Of a stretch of DNA of 55,810 nt, positions 39,551-48,855 are shown piece after piece (the first letter of the stretch is position 1; each line of letters starts with the position of its first letter). The notes beneath the pieces are model-generated. The model searched no databases, was not told where the DNA came from, and was given only the letters and a program-made list of their open reading frames with translations. A program made the position numbers and the translations under genes. The DNA lies in the IMG/VR virus record IMGVR_UViG_3300023174_000201, positions 1-55,810 of that record, one strand, 5' to 3'. This DNA is from a virus.

Positions 39551-41338
39551 ATGTCCGGACTTAATTTTGTTCCCATTAATTCAGGAACAACTAATAACGC
39601 TTACATTCCCATTGCGCCCTCTTCTGATTTAGGAAATGAAGGAGATTATGCCATCGATCTTAATACAAACATTCTTTATGGGCCAAAAGATTCATCTGCA
39701 CTAAAAATTTGGCCTTTGAGCAGTAAATTATCATTAAATTTATATTTTCGCGGTTCTTGGGCCGGATGGTTGCAAAGTTCATATTTTGATGGATTTGTAA
39801 ATGGCGACATTGTGCATGACAGTCTTACAGGATCAGATAAGAATTATTATGTTTGTGTTAAATCGCATGGTAGGGTTCCCAGCAGTTCTGGTCCTTGGTT
39901 TGTCGGAGATTATTTTATCAGTAAACCTTATGGAACGCCTACTGGAATATTTGCCCAATGTATTAAAGATACAAATGTTAGTTATGATCAAATGGTAATT
40001 GACAATAATCAATCTAATACATGGGATATTTTTAATTATTGGAATGTTGGTTACCCCAATGATATCCTTTATTTAGATGCAAACGGTATACAAAATTGGC
40101 AATTACTGTCTTCATCAACCATTGGTATTAACGAATCAAATGGTATTGCTCCGACTCAATATATTGTTAGAGATGGTTCGATCAATACGACGCAACTTGC
40201 AAATAGTACGGGTTTATCTGATGGAGTAACTTCTGCAAAACTCGCTACAAGTGCAGTTACAACTGCAAAAATCGCGGATACTAACGTAACATTTGGAAAA
40301 CTTGCTTCTGCCGCTATTGCCTCTAGTTCTGATACAAGCTCTAGCAAATTAATTGTTGCTTCTGACACTCGTTTATCTGATTCTCGCAACCCAAGTGTAA
40401 CTTATTCTAAAGTAACTTCTGCATTTTCTACTTTTTACAATGTTGCAACAACAGCGGGATCACCAAATTTTATTGAAATTGCAAACACCTCTGGCACTAT
40501 TGTTACGGAAGTTAGGTTTAACGTTGCTCCTTCTAACAACTCAATATATTGGATTCGAAATTCTACTGGAGCGCCGTTAACAATTAGTAATACAATTAGT
40601 GGCGGGACAATTAGCTGGGCCGGTGGTTCAAGTACCAGTTTTACTTTAGCTTCTGGCGCTACCGCTATGATGGTTTATGTAGGATCTAATAACTTTATTC
40701 GCACAACGGCTTATGATGCAAGTCAGATTACAACTGGTACATTAGAATCTTTAAACATTAATAATCCTACTGTAAAGGGCGGGGGTTATACAGCATTTAC
40801 GCTTACTAGTCTTGGTACCGTTCCTCTTGTAAATTTTGATTCAAATGCGCAAATAGTCAATGCTCATTTTAATACTAGCGGAGCTTATTTTTATGGTACG
40901 TCTGGAGTATATTCAACATTACTTCAAGGATCCCCAACTGGCACTGCCACAGTAACCCTTCCCGGATCTACTGGTACGATTGCATTAACATCAGATAATA
41001 TTACGGGGACCTCAGCAGGTGTTAGTTCCGGCAGTATCGCAGCAACTGGCGCGGTGTCATTACCTTACAGGGCAATTACGGCGGCAAGGACTCTTGATGC
41101 GACCGATTATACCGTTAATTGCACTGGCGGCCCCTACAGCGTGACCCTTCCATCCGCCACAAGTGCTGGCGCTGGTCGTATTTACAATATTAAGAATAGT
41201 GGTACCGGGACAATAACTATTGCAAGGGCTGGTACTGATACTATTGATGGAGCGATTTCTATTACAATGAATGGTAGTATCAAACAGTATCAAACCATTA
41301 CCCTTCAATCAACTGGATCGGCTTGGATAATCCTCTAA
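39551..41338 (+). CDS. Tail fibre-like protein
   Basis: 595 aa. It opens with a GNEGDYAIDLNTNILYGPK module related to the preceding gene. Next come an aromatic-rich carbohydrate-binding-like segment (YFRGSWAGWLQSSYFDGFVN, DIVHDSLTGSDKNYYVCVKS) and the fibre motif DTRLSDSRNPSVTYSKV. A C-terminal beta domain VTLPSATSAGAGRIYNIK ... TLQSTGSAWIIL is paralogous to the end of the 3618-4163 protein. No Shine-Dalgarno; AGTTTAAATT precedes the ATG. It is a fibre by composition; receptor unknown. Its stop overlaps the next ATG. Confidence 0.82.
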   Translation: MSGLNFVPINSGTTNNAYIPIAPSSDLGNEGDYAIDLNTNILYGPKDSSALKIWPLSSKLSLNLYFRGSWAGWLQSSYFDGFVNGDIVHDSLTGSDKNYYVCVKSHGRVPSSSGPWFVGDYFISKPYGTPTGIFAQCIKDTNVSYDQMVIDNNQSNTWDIFNYWNVGYPNDILYLDANGIQNWQLLSSSTIGINESNGIAPTQYIVRDGSINTTQLANSTGLSDGVTSAKLATSAVTTAKIADTNVTFGKLASAAIASSSDTSSSKLIVASDTRLSDSRNPSVTYSKVTSAFSTFYNVATTAGSPNFIEIANTSGTIVTEVRFNVAPSNNSIYWIRNSTGAPLTISNTISGGTISWAGGSSTSFTLASGATAMMVYVGSNNFIRTTAYDASQITTGTLESLNINNPTVKGGGYTAFTLTSLGTVPLVNFDSNAQIVNAHFNTSGAYFYGTSGVYSTLLQGSPTGTATVTLPGSTGTIALTSDNITGTSAGVSSGSIAATGAVSLPYRAITAARTLDATDYTVNCTGGPYSVTLPSATSAGAGRIYNIKNSGTGTITIARAGTDTIDGAISITMNGSIKQYQTITLQSTGSAWIIL

Positions 41339-43140
41339 TGACTTATAATCCTAATACAACATCTACTGACATTGTTGATGGCACTATTGTTGATGCTGAT
41401 GTTAATTCTAGTGCAGCCATTGCTTCTACAAAAATTTATCCTAATACTATTTCAATTAATGGTAACCCCGTTGCTCTTGGCGGTTCAATTACCGTATCAA
41501 GCGGTGGCGCTACTCTTGGTTATTATGGTGAATGGCAAAGCGATCAAAATCAACCTTATGGCGGAACTACTGTTGTAAATCAATCTTATGCAATGTTTGC
41601 TGAAGTTAATGATGGTTCTAATGGCATCCGCATGGTTTCAAACGATGGGTCTAATAGCAATCAATCAAAAACTAGATTAACCTTTGATTATGCTGGCACT
41701 TATAATATCCAATGGTCTGGTCAATTTGAAAATACTGATGATTCAGATCAAGATGTTAACGTCTGGTTGCGTAAAAATGGAACTGATATTTTTGGCAGTA
41801 ACGGAATTATTTCTGTTCCTGCAAAACATGGCTCGGTCTACGGCCACACTATTCCTTCATGGAATTTTATCCTTACTGTTGCAGCGGGCGATTATATTGA
41901 GTTTATTTGGTCTGCTAGCAATGCCGGAGTATACCTTCTTTATTCTGCCGGTGTGACTCGCAGCCCTAGTTCAAATAGCGTTCCAAGTACGGCCAGCGTT
42001 ATTATTACAGCCCAATTAGTTGCTTATGTTCAATCTGCTGCTGAAACTACTGGTATTAGTTCTGGTAGCGTTATTTCAGGCACGGCTATTGGAACAAGTA
42101 ATAAAGCTGTTGATTATAATGCAATTAGTAATGGCCTTCAAATTTCTGGCACTTCGCCAAATCAAACTGTAACCGTTAAACCTAAAACGTCTGGCGGTAT
42201 TACTGTTGATGGCACCGGAGTTAGCCTTACTTCTAATACTATTTCTGGCGTAGCTCTTGGTGGAACTTTAGCCGACCTTAGTATTGGAACTACGGGACTT
42301 AAAACTACTTCTGGAACAACGTCTCCGTATACTGGAACAAACGCCGTTGCAATTGACATTGATAATACTAAAGTTCCAACAATTAGTGGCGGCAACACTC
42401 TTGCGTTTACTACATCCGGCGCTACTAATTTAACAGTTCCAACTTCTGGAACTTTAGCCACTCTTGGAGCTAATACATTTACTGCTAATCAAAATTTAAA
42501 TAGTAATAAATTAACTAGCGTGACGGATCCGACTGCCGCTCAAGATGCAGCAACAAAAAACTATGTTGATAGATTTAATAATAATAGAACTTCTTCATTT
42601 TTTTGTTCAGGAAGAACTCCAGAATTTTTTTATTGGAGTAATATAACTCCAAGTCCGGGGTTTACTTATTACAGTAAATTTACTCCATTTCAAAATATTA
42701 CATTGACCGGAACATCAACTGTAACTTTATATAATACCGTTTCGTCTAACAGTACTTACAACGGTGTAGTAAGAATTTATGATTCTTCCGGAAATTACAT
42801 TGTTGCAAGCGATTTTGTTACAACCGTGTCTACGGGTACTATTACTATGAGTGGTGGAGCTGGATTGAAAACCGCAATATTTAATTTAACTGGTGGCAAA
42901 ACCGCTTCATTAAGCGCTGGAGCTGTTTATTGGATTGGATACTACACTCCCTCTGGCGCTGGCGGAACTGCTCCTACGTTTTATGCATCAAGTTATCCGG
43001 GCGGACAGCAATGGATGGGAACAGGGCTTGCATTAAGTGCAACTGATTTTTACGCGGCGTCTGCTTCCGCAGGTGCCACTCCGGCAAGTATAATTGGAGC
43101 AAGCTCGGCATTAGGACCATTAATAATGATAACCCCCTAG
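41338..43140 (+). CDS. Tail fibre-like protein with TNF-like/C1q-like middle domain
   Basis: 600 aa from ATG 41338 (MTYNPNTTSTDIVDG), which overlaps the previous TAA; a frame start 5 codons upstream is disfavoured. An N-terminal IVDADVNSSAAIASTKI repeat follows the standard fibre pattern. A jelly-roll-like domain lies at about 120-235 (FDYAGTYNIQWSGQFENT, DYIEFIWSASNAGVYLLYS). The Thr/Ser-rich shaft contains NTFTANQNLNSNKLTSVTDP with AATKNYVD, typical of phage fibre shaft-to-tip regions. The C-terminal domain is beta-rich with VYWIGYYTPSGAGGTAPTFY. Trimeric receptor-binding fibre is the likely role. Confidence 0.8.
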   Translation: MTYNPNTTSTDIVDGTIVDADVNSSAAIASTKIYPNTISINGNPVALGGSITVSSGGATLGYYGEWQSDQNQPYGGTTVVNQSYAMFAEVNDGSNGIRMVSNDGSNSNQSKTRLTFDYAGTYNIQWSGQFENTDDSDQDVNVWLRKNGTDIFGSNGIISVPAKHGSVYGHTIPSWNFILTVAAGDYIEFIWSASNAGVYLLYSAGVTRSPSSNSVPSTASVIITAQLVAYVQSAAETTGISSGSVISGTAIGTSNKAVDYNAISNGLQISGTSPNQTVTVKPKTSGGITVDGTGVSLTSNTISGVALGGTLADLSIGTTGLKTTSGTTSPYTGTNAVAIDIDNTKVPTISGGNTLAFTTSGATNLTVPTSGTLATLGANTFTANQNLNSNKLTSVTDPTAAQDAATKNYVDRFNNNRTSSFFCSGRTPEFFYWSNITPSPGFTYYSKFTPFQNITLTGTSTVTLYNTVSSNSTYNGVVRIYDSSGNYIVASDFVTTVSTGTITMSGGAGLKTAIFNLTGGKTASLSAGAVYWIGYYTPSGAGGTAPTFYASSYPGGQQWMGTGLALSATDFYAASASAGATPASIIGASSALGPLIMITP

Positions 43141-43178
43141 CCTTGTTTAATACAAAACTCTACATACGTCAATTCCGC

Positions 43179-43188
43179 ACAGTTAATA
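43179..43188 (+). promoter_or_regulatory. ACAGTTAATA element (third copy)
   Basis: Exact copy of the 10-mer at 20659 and 36370, followed by TATAGAT and ATG 43196 (7-nt gap). It lies in a 55-nt gap between the fibre genes and the baseplate wedge genes. TAATAT (43184-43189) is 6 nt from the ATG, the same spacing as other leaderless candidates here. Confidence 0.5.
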
Positions 43189-43195
43189 TATAGAT

Positions 43196-43657
43196 ATGAC
43201 TTGGAGTTTAAAATTACAAAACGGCGACCTTGCACTAGGAGGCAAGGGTTTTCAAAAAGCAACTGATGATGAAAAATTAATTCAAGACCTTAGATGTCAT
43301 CTTTTGCAAAAAATGGGCGAAAATGATTTGCATCCAACGTTCGGATCATTATTAGACGGAGGGGTAATGCCGGATGGTCAATTAAAACAATCGTTAATTG
43401 GCATGAACGATCAAAATTTAGCGGCTTCACTAATTCAAATAGAAATTCAAAGAATTTTAAGTAATTACCAAGACGCTCAATTAGCAAGAGCTAAACAAGA
43501 CAAAATTCATTACGGTAAAGCAACTTTAACAAAAAAAGAAGTTTTATTTGCAATAAATAGTATACAAGTAACAGCAAATATGGACAATTTATATGTTCTT
43601 ATATCTTTAACTACGGGCACCAGTGGTGCAAAAATTTTAGAAATGACATTACAATAA
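43196..43657 (+). CDS. gp25-like baseplate wedge protein
   Basis: 153 aa. The sequence GDLALGGKGFQKATDDEKLI, DLRCHLLQKMGENDLHPTFG and SLLDGG fits the gp25/lysozyme-like baseplate wedge family present in nearly all contractile tails. This family's signature is a (K/Q)LxQDLxxxL...G...hp.fGs pattern. A helical C-terminus and beta strands (VLFAINSIQVTANMDNLYVL) follow. It lies directly before the baseplate-J gene, the usual order. In T4 gp25 nucleates sheath assembly at the baseplate. Confidence 0.87.
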   Translation: MTWSLKLQNGDLALGGKGFQKATDDEKLIQDLRCHLLQKMGENDLHPTFGSLLDGGVMPDGQLKQSLIGMNDQNLAASLIQIEIQRILSNYQDAQLARAKQDKIHYGKATLTKKEVLFAINSIQVTANMDNLYVLISLTTGTSGAKILEMTLQ

Positions 43658-43658
43658 T

Positions 43659-46600
43659 ATGGCAACACAACAGCAAATAGCAGAGAGAATGGTGGATCAA
43701 TTAAGGGTTTTAGATCCTTCGATTTCTGCCGAAGTCGGTACCCCTGAACGACAAATTATTGACACCGTTGCTCAATCACTTGCTGAAGCCCAAGTTGATT
43801 TAAATACAATCAATGGAGCATTAGACATTGATGCAAAAATTGGGTCCGACCTTGACAATATTTTATCATTATTTGGATTTGGTAGACAGTCTGGAGTTAA
43901 AGCAACTGGATATGTACAATTTTCTAGAAGTGACGCTGCGCCCGCTGATATTCGTGTACCAGCAGGAACTCAAGTCATTGCATCTGGTATGTCTGATCAT
44001 GATGCAGTTTTTATGACTACTTCTACGGTATTTATTGCACAGGGTCAAACTAGCGTAATTGCACCAGTTGAATGCATAGTTGTTGGAGAATCTGGAAATG
44101 TTCCGGCTGACACAATTAAAAGTTTTTATCAAACTACAGTCTCGGGTGTTACTAAAATAACAAACGCCTATGCAATTACAGGGGGAGTTGCCAAAGAAAC
44201 GGATAACTCTGTAAAGGCGCGGTTTAAATCAAGCGGACCATTTAGAAATTTAGCTGGCACAGAAAGTCAGTATTTAGCCCTTGCTATCTCAACCCTTGCA
44301 CAAAAGGCAAACGTAATTGGACCAATTTCTAAATGGAGGGAGTACGTTCAAGTTCCATCAAACGATGATACTTCCGCTAACAAAACATCCGGAGTGGGTC
44401 AATACACCACCGCGCTTTCAACTAATCGAAGCGCTAAATACATTTATGATCATTTGCCAAATTTTGTTTCTGTAGAAGCAAATCAAGCAAATAAATTTTA
44501 TAGAGAGGATTTAGATTATCAATTTAATATTGATAATGTAGATAAAAATCGCGGAGATGCATGGAGGTTATGGAAATATACTGCAATAACTAGTACGACC
44601 AACGTTATTAACGTTACAACCACTGCCGCGTCAACAACTGCCACATTGGACAGTACAAGCGGGTTAACTTCTGGCCTCAGGTATACAATTTCATCTACAA
44701 CTATACCAGAAGAAAATGACGTTACATTTGTTTACACGGATACCACATCAATTATTCTTTCTAGTTCTACCGGAATTACTGCTGGAACCTCTGCCGCAAC
44801 AATTTTTCTTTCAATAGATGATGATCCAACATCTAATGCCGCTACATATAGACCAAATTTAACATTTTTAAATGTTTGGACCGGATCAGGAACAAAGCCA
44901 ACCGCCGCAATTGCTCCAAAAGACATTCTTTTACTTGAATATAATTATACATCTTCTGCCTCAAGAAATGATTATGAACGTGGAATTTTAAATTGTGTAG
45001 ATGTTTATATTGATAATGCAGATTCTAACGTTGCTACGGAAGTTATTCCAAGGCCGGGCGTTAATGTTCCTACAATTCAATTTAGTAGTGATTCAACTAA
45101 TCCGTTTTATATTGAAAACTTTAGAAGGGTTAGCGAGCCGGAGCGCAGGCCCGTTGTTGGTAACATTTTAACTTCGTTACTTGAGCAACCGGTTTTAGAT
45201 TTGCCCAATCAAATCAATTTTAGCGACACAACTTTTTATAAAAACGTTCATTATTGGTTAGTAACAGATATTACAAATATTGGCGGAACAGTTCGCGCAA
45301 GAAATGGTATTGAGTGGGCGTACAATATTAGAGGAGCCACAAAATTAGAAACTGCCGCTGGACCGTTTACGGGTCAATTTATTCGTAAGGCGCTAGTCTT
45401 TGACGAAATTAAATATTCTTATGGTAAGGCCACTACTTTAAGTTCGGCATCAGATAAAAAAACGATTACCCTTTCAACATCAAATATTAGCAATTTTAAT
45501 TACGGTAGCGGAATTCCAGAAGTGGGAATGACCGTAGACGATCCTTCAAACAGCTTCATTGTTGCTGGTACAAAAATTGCCTCAATAAGTGGAACTACTA
45601 CTTTAACAATTACTTTAGACACGGCAATGAATATTACAGCGAATCAAAGTGATATTCAATTAACATTTGGATATCCGTTAACAACCACTTCAACTCAAAT
45701 TAATTTAACTAGCACAAGTGATTGGCCCTCTAGCGGTGTTGTGACAATTGATAATGAAGACATTGCATATTCAAAAAATGATGCGACTAACGCAATTTTA
45801 ACAATATCAAGCAGGGGTTATAATTCAACAACTGCCGCTGCTCATTCAATTGGCGCTACTGCTGCTTTAAAATCTTCCACAGCAGACAATAGCGTAACCG
45901 TAACTGATTATCTTTATGATCGCAATATTATTGTCTTGCAATCTGCACTAGAGGCGTCTAAGCAAATTACAACTGACATTTTGGCTCATAAAGCCAAAGT
46001 TAGGTATTTTAAACCTGATCTTACAATAATTCCAGAAAATGGATTTACCATTTTTAATTTACAACAAAATATTAAAATTGCATTAAATAATTATTTTAAT
46101 AGTACTCAATTTGGCGGAGTCATTCAATTATCAGACATACTTCAATATGTTCACAATATTGTTGGAGTGGACGCAGTAAAATGGTCTAAGGATTCTTTAA
46201 CAAAAACTACAGATGCCTTTGGAGATCCTAGAAACCGTTTAACGGAAACTAGCATTTATGGAGATTCAATCACTGGCATTATTTTAGAAAAGGTGCAAAT
46301 TGGCGGAAGTGGTAGCCCGTGGCCCGCGACTCAGTATCAATTTTACTTTACTGGAAATCCTTCGGGCGGAAAATTTTCACTAAATTATGGATCGCAATCT
46401 TCAGGATCTTTTACAATACAGCAGTTAATAAATGCTGCAACTCCTACTGCTGCTGCGACTATTATTGAAAACGGGTTAGGCGCGTCCTTAGTTGACGTTT
46501 CTGCTGGTTCTAAAAACGTTCCAGATTCATCAAACCGTTTTACTATCACCCTTGCCAATGCAAGTTCTAAAGATTTTATTTCTTCGTTCGACGTTTATTT

Positions 46601-46760
46601 AATTGGTGGTAACGGAGCAATTAACACCGACGTTATTTTAAAAGACAGCGAGTTGGCTTCGCTTCCTACTGGAAAAACGCTAACAGATGGATCTATTGAT
46701 CTTACTTCAATTATGACCATTAGAGTAAAAACAGAATCTACTTGGAACGTTATTGAATAA
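43659..46760 (+). CDS. Baseplate J-like wedge protein (gp6 family) with inserted modules
   Basis: 1033 aa, larger than typical members. The N-terminal part (1-200) has AQSLAEAQVDLNTINGALDI, DLDNILSLFGFGRQSGVKAT, FSRSDAAPADIRVPAGTQV and VECIVVGESGNVPADTIKSF, a classical baseplate-J pattern. Inserted modules lie at 316-385 (TSGLTSGLRYTISSTTIP), about 597-671 and 672-738 (WPSSGVVTIDNEDIAYS ... RGYNSTTAAAHS). A last beta domain is at about 890-990. The core resumes in IIVLQSALEASKQITTDILA and KVRYFKPDLTIIPENG. Baseplate-J proteins form the ring around the hub that switches at infection. Confidence 0.88.
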   Translation: MATQQQIAERMVDQLRVLDPSISAEVGTPERQIIDTVAQSLAEAQVDLNTINGALDIDAKIGSDLDNILSLFGFGRQSGVKATGYVQFSRSDAAPADIRVPAGTQVIASGMSDHDAVFMTTSTVFIAQGQTSVIAPVECIVVGESGNVPADTIKSFYQTTVSGVTKITNAYAITGGVAKETDNSVKARFKSSGPFRNLAGTESQYLALAISTLAQKANVIGPISKWREYVQVPSNDDTSANKTSGVGQYTTALSTNRSAKYIYDHLPNFVSVEANQANKFYREDLDYQFNIDNVDKNRGDAWRLWKYTAITSTTNVINVTTTAASTTATLDSTSGLTSGLRYTISSTTIPEENDVTFVYTDTTSIILSSSTGITAGTSAATIFLSIDDDPTSNAATYRPNLTFLNVWTGSGTKPTAAIAPKDILLLEYNYTSSASRNDYERGILNCVDVYIDNADSNVATEVIPRPGVNVPTIQFSSDSTNPFYIENFRRVSEPERRPVVGNILTSLLEQPVLDLPNQINFSDTTFYKNVHYWLVTDITNIGGTVRARNGIEWAYNIRGATKLETAAGPFTGQFIRKALVFDEIKYSYGKATTLSSASDKKTITLSTSNISNFNYGSGIPEVGMTVDDPSNSFIVAGTKIASISGTTTLTITLDTAMNITANQSDIQLTFGYPLTTTSTQINLTSTSDWPSSGVVTIDNEDIAYSKNDATNAILTISSRGYNSTTAAAHSIGATAALKSSTADNSVTVTDYLYDRNIIVLQSALEASKQITTDILAHKAKVRYFKPDLTIIPENGFTIFNLQQNIKIALNNYFNSTQFGGVIQLSDILQYVHNIVGVDAVKWSKDSLTKTTDAFGDPRNRLTETSIYGDSITGIILEKVQIGGSGSPWPATQYQFYFTGNPSGGKFSLNYGSQSSGSFTIQQLINAATPTAAATIIENGLGASLVDVSAGSKNVPDSSNRFTITLANASSKDFISSFDVYLIGGNGAINTDVILKDSELASLPTGKTLTDGSIDLTSIMTIRVKTESTWNVIE

Positions 46761-48853
46761 TGGAACAACAAGAGTATATTTATACAGTTGATCAAAAATT
46801 TTTTATTGAAGCTTTAAAGGGATCAAAGCATCCAACAAGTCATTTAGATCGATTTCCTGAAGAGATATATAACACTTCTCCAGACTCGATATTATATAAA
46901 TTTTTATACGTTTTAATTGGCCCAGTTGGAGTGGGAGCTTTAAAAAAGAATTATTTAGAAGCAAGGTTAATTTATGAAGAGGCTGGTTTAAATTTTAATC
47001 AACTTGAAAAATTTTATAGCGACCCTTTAAAATTTGGCAAAATTGCAACTGAAACATATACTGACGACCCAGAAAGTATGCTCAATAAGCAAATCTGGTC
47101 AGTAGTTAAAGCAAAAAATCAAGCTTACAAAAACAGAGTTGTAGATTTTTTTCATGCTGGTCGATTGGGTTCAACTCCTGACGGCATGAGATTTGCGGCT
47201 AAATCCGCCTTGGGTCAAGATGTTTTTATTATTGAAAATTATCAACACTTGTTTAATCAAAACAGTGACGTTGTTTTAGATATTGAAAATTTTGCTTTGC
47301 CCAGTAGGTCGGGTTTTTATAACACTGAATCATTTACAGTTATTCCAAATGTTGAAAAAAGTAAAACGGTAATTCAAAAAATTACCTTTGATCCAATTCC
47401 TTCAATTACTAACCTTGCAAGTGGCCAAGGATCATTTACTGTTACATTTGGTGCCTCAAGTGTTTCCATTCCTTATTATCGTAAAACGGTTGCTAATTTA
47501 ATTAGCGCGACTTCGACTGAAACCACTTCTAATGGATACATATTAGATTCAAATGGTAGAAATCAAATAACAACTTATTACGATGTTCAAATTTTGCTTA
47601 ATAGCATCAGTTCTTTAAAAAATAATGTTAAAGTTTATGGCGATTTTGAAAATGGATTTGAAATTCATATGGTAAACCAACTTTCAAATCAACAGGTTGA
47701 CACATTAACCGTTTCTTCAACTTTAGTTAATCAATTAGGCTATGACGCTGTTGGAGGAAAAACATGCGTTCCAACTGTTGAATCTAGTTCAGGTGTGTTG
47801 TCTGCAAATAACGAATTTGCAAATATTGACATTGCAACAAAACGCAATTTAGAAACTGTATTTAATAAATTAAAACCAATGACTGCGTATCCAATTTATC
47901 AAGATGGACAGAGCCAATGGCAACAAACGCCAACTGGTTCTAAAACTAAAATTTACGAAACGAGTCATTACGTAACCACCTCTAGATTTGTAACCGGTCA
48001 AGAATCCATTCCTTGGCCAGATCCAAGTTCTGTTCATTGGATAGAAAAATCAATAGAGGTTGAAGCCCCAATTACTAATAAATACGCAAAAGAAAGTTAT
48101 CAAGATTTTCATCAATTAAGCGATGATCGAGTTTTTGTTTATAACGATTTGGCGTTATTAGACGCATCTTATGCAGATAACATTACGTCCGTTACAAATT
48201 CAAAGTACGCATCGATAAGTCAACAGTTACCACCAGAGTTTATTATAAAATTTCCATCGTTGTCTAATTCACAATCGTTTAAAATTGAAAACTTATTTGC
48301 TAATGCGTTTAAACCAAGAACGGCGAGTGTTTTAGAAGATTATACGGAAACTCCATTAATTGATGAAAGTTACCCGATTGATTATTTTGATTTACCGGGA
48401 ATTAAAAAATTACAATTAAGTAATAATTTTTGGGCATCGGCTTCTAAAACAGCCGGTTCTGATTTTATTGAAATTGATCTAGAAGAACTTTCGGCTGTTA
48501 ACTTCATTGCGTTTGAAGTTATTGGATCTCCGTTAAAAGTAACTATAACTTATGATGATTTAGATTATCAAACGGTAAGAAATTATGTAGAGGTAACGCC
48601 CGAACTAATTGTCAATACCGACACCCCTATCAGTTTTAATAAAGACGTTGCTTATATTGGATCAGAAGCCACTCAATCTCCTTGGACGTATAAAAATTAT
48701 CTTTTTACTGATGTTAATCAAAATATGATTTTTACTAGGTTTATTCGCATTGAATTTAATCGAACGGCGTCCGACTTCTTAATTAATAAAGACGGAACAA
48801 ATTTGGGTTGGCCCGTTTGTATTCGTAATTTACGAATAGGAAGGATTGTGTAA
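46760..48853 (+). CDS. Baseplate/fibre-attachment protein
   Basis: 697 aa, start overlapping the J-protein stop (TAATGG). Residues 1-175 are helical (SILYKFLYVLIGPVGVGALK, LEARLIYEEAGLNFNQLEKF), consistent with a baseplate anchor. The middle is Ser/Thr/Asn-rich beta sequence. The C-terminal 170 residues have the layout of a discoidin/F5-8-type domain (NFWASASKTAGSDFIEIDLE ... VNFIAFEVIG ... FTRFIRIEFNRT), common in carbohydrate-binding baseplate arms. Specific role unknown. Confidence 0.76.
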   Translation: MEQQEYIYTVDQKFFIEALKGSKHPTSHLDRFPEEIYNTSPDSILYKFLYVLIGPVGVGALKKNYLEARLIYEEAGLNFNQLEKFYSDPLKFGKIATETYTDDPESMLNKQIWSVVKAKNQAYKNRVVDFFHAGRLGSTPDGMRFAAKSALGQDVFIIENYQHLFNQNSDVVLDIENFALPSRSGFYNTESFTVIPNVEKSKTVIQKITFDPIPSITNLASGQGSFTVTFGASSVSIPYYRKTVANLISATSTETTSNGYILDSNGRNQITTYYDVQILLNSISSLKNNVKVYGDFENGFEIHMVNQLSNQQVDTLTVSSTLVNQLGYDAVGGKTCVPTVESSSGVLSANNEFANIDIATKRNLETVFNKLKPMTAYPIYQDGQSQWQQTPTGSKTKIYETSHYVTTSRFVTGQESIPWPDPSSVHWIEKSIEVEAPITNKYAKESYQDFHQLSDDRVFVYNDLALLDASYADNITSVTNSKYASISQQLPPEFIIKFPSLSNSQSFKIENLFANAFKPRTASVLEDYTETPLIDESYPIDYFDLPGIKKLQLSNNFWASASKTAGSDFIEIDLEELSAVNFIAFEVIGSPLKVTITYDDLDYQTVRNYVEVTPELIVNTDTPISFNKDVAYIGSEATQSPWTYKNYLFTDVNQNMIFTRFIRIEFNRTASDFLINKDGTNLGWPVCIRNLRIGRIV

Positions 48854-48855
48854 TT

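Noticed and set aside
43141-43195. Standard -35/-10 promoter before the wedge genes
   Set aside because: TAATAT is present but no TTGACA-like hexamer occurs 16-18 nt upstream, so only the phage-type element is reported.
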